Assembly (NCBI GenBank): GCA_024742815.1
Contig: JANSXX010000013.1
Span: 1 to 64,000, forward strand
Source of the DNA: HXMU1420-13 sp024742815
Lineage (GTDB): Bacteria; Bacteroidota; Rhodothermia; Balneolales; Balneolaceae
Direction: 5' to 3'
Length of the DNA stretch: 64,000 bases
Below are positions 63,332-64,000 of the stretch, one piece after another (the stretch's first letter is position 1; each line of letters opens with the position of its first letter). Position numbers and translations under genes: made by a program. The notes under the pieces are model-generated. The model saw nothing but the letters and a program-made list of their open reading frames with translations. It did no database searches and was not told the DNA's origin.

Positions 63332-64000
63332 CTAAACAACCGCAAAAAACTCTTCTTCTTTATAGTTGAGTAAAATCTCTAGTATGGGATCCATGGTATC
63401 GTACTTCATGAGCTCTAAACGTAGTTTCTTCCCATTTCGGATGCCTTTCAAATACTGCCCATAATGCTTTTTCATGATAATGACGCCATAACGCTCGCCT
63501 TGATGAGCTACCGATTTGCGAAGCTGTTCAGCGGTAAGTTCCAGTCGGTCTTGAAGCGTAGGTTCGGGTAGTAATTCTCCCGTTTCCAGGTAATGACGAG
63601 TTTGTTCAAAAATCCAGGGGTTTCCAATTGCACCCCGACCGATCATCACTCCATCAACACCTGTTTCTTCGAACATTTGTTTGGCTAGTTCAGGAGTAGT
63701 TACGTCGCCGTTTCCGATAATTGGGATTTCCAGTCCGGGTGTGTTTTTGAGTTTCTTCAACCATTCCCATCGTGCATCGCCTTTGTATTTTTGGGCACGG
63801 GTTCTTGCGTGTACAGTTAACGCTTTCACTCCCAATTTTTGAAGCATCAGTGCCACTTCCTGTATTTTGATGGTTGCATCATCCCAGCCAAGACGTGTTT
63901 TTACAGTAACCGGCTTCGATTCAACTGCATCCACAACCGTGCCCGCCATGCGCTCCATCATCCCAAGATCCTTTAGGCATGCAGCACCGGCGCCTTTGTT
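63332..64000 (-). CDS. dusB: tRNA-dihydrouridine synthase, 5' part outside the window
   Basis: FMN reductase that makes dihydrouridine in tRNA. The frame is open to the window edge, so the start lies beyond 64000. The retained part has NKGAGAACLKDLG at its edge, TVKTRLGWDD, LTVHARTRAQKYKGDARWEW, PIIGNGDVTTPELAKQMFEETGVDGVMIGRGAIGNPWIF, and the C-terminal helical domain with MKKHYGQYLKGIRN. The catalytic Cys would be just upstream. Confidence 0.95.
   Translation of the reverse strand, partial: NKGAGAACLKDLGMMERMAGTVVDAVESKPVTVKTRLGWDDATIKIQEVALMLQKLGVKALTVHARTRAQKYKGDARWEWLKKLKNTPGLEIPIIGNGDVTTPELAKQMFEETGVDGVMIGRGAIGNPWIFEQTRHYLETGELLPEPTLQDRLELTAEQLRKSVAHQGERYGVIIMKKHYGQYLKGIRNGKKLRLELMKYDTMDPILEILLNYKEEEFFAVV

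Overview
The window reads as an ordinary chromosomal stretch, fairly AT-rich, from a member of the Bacteroidota/Balneolota group; Balneolaceae is my best guess. The basis is the SusC/SusD receptor pair with a third lipoprotein, a cbb3 oxidase with CcoN and CcoO fused in one chain and a monohaem CcoP, two GWxTD-domain lipoproteins, a PorW/SprE-like TPR lipoprotein, and RocD with a Cys-rich insertion. Gene density is high, with many 1-14 nt overlaps and some TTG/GTG starts.

Layout. 1-14.1 kb is a mosaic of housekeeping genes: NamZ-type muramidase, RlmB, GDPD, pyrG-nudix, a TPR histidine kinase, a YtcJ-like amidohydrolase, a PA0069-type radical SAM protein, and the run redoxin-pdxH-trmB. 14.2-19.2 kb holds tetR-fadE and lrp-megL, two regulator/enzyme pairs for fatty acid and sulfur amino acid catabolism. 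19.3-21.2 kb is a lemA-TPM-ygcG membrane set. 22.1-30.9 kb is a nine-gene minus-strand cbb3 oxidase operon (rrf2-ccoI-ccoS-ccoNO-ccoQ-ccoP-ccoG-fixH-safE) headed by a probable Fe-S Rrf2 regulator with a strong dyad in front of it. A rhodanese and purL are transcribed the other way.

33.8-38 kb carries a DUF1579-like secreted protein, an SDR, lysine 6-aminotransferase and ornithine aminotransferase. At 37.98-38.77 kb an initiator tRNA gene is followed by two near-identical [terminator + GIY-YIG ORF] units with a corrupted tRNA fragment between them. This is the most unusual locus in the window. 39.1-45.2 kb is the SusC/SusD/lipoprotein operon, followed by tandem GWxTD lipoproteins (minus strand). 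48.6-62.2 kb returns to housekeeping and envelope genes: pyk, the PorW/SprE-like protein, pyrD, pabB, an orphan MoxR/ChlI-type AAA+ ATPase, rpmE, an MBL hydrolase, a TPR protein, lptE, a sigma-54 activator, an Lrp regulator and serS. 62.2-63.3 kb is a small accessory patch with a parDE toxin-antitoxin pair bracketed by a 19-bp direct repeat plus a 7-bp tandem repeat. The window ends inside dusB.

I saw no CRISPR array, phage, transposase or biosynthetic gene cluster. The best leads are the tRNA/GIY-YIG tandem unit, a terminator-like hairpin whose 3' arm is the start of a gene (33.84-33.90 kb), the rrf2/cbb3 operator, and the repeat-bracketed toxin-antitoxin pair. All pairings, repeat counts and substitution counts were made by eye from the sequence.
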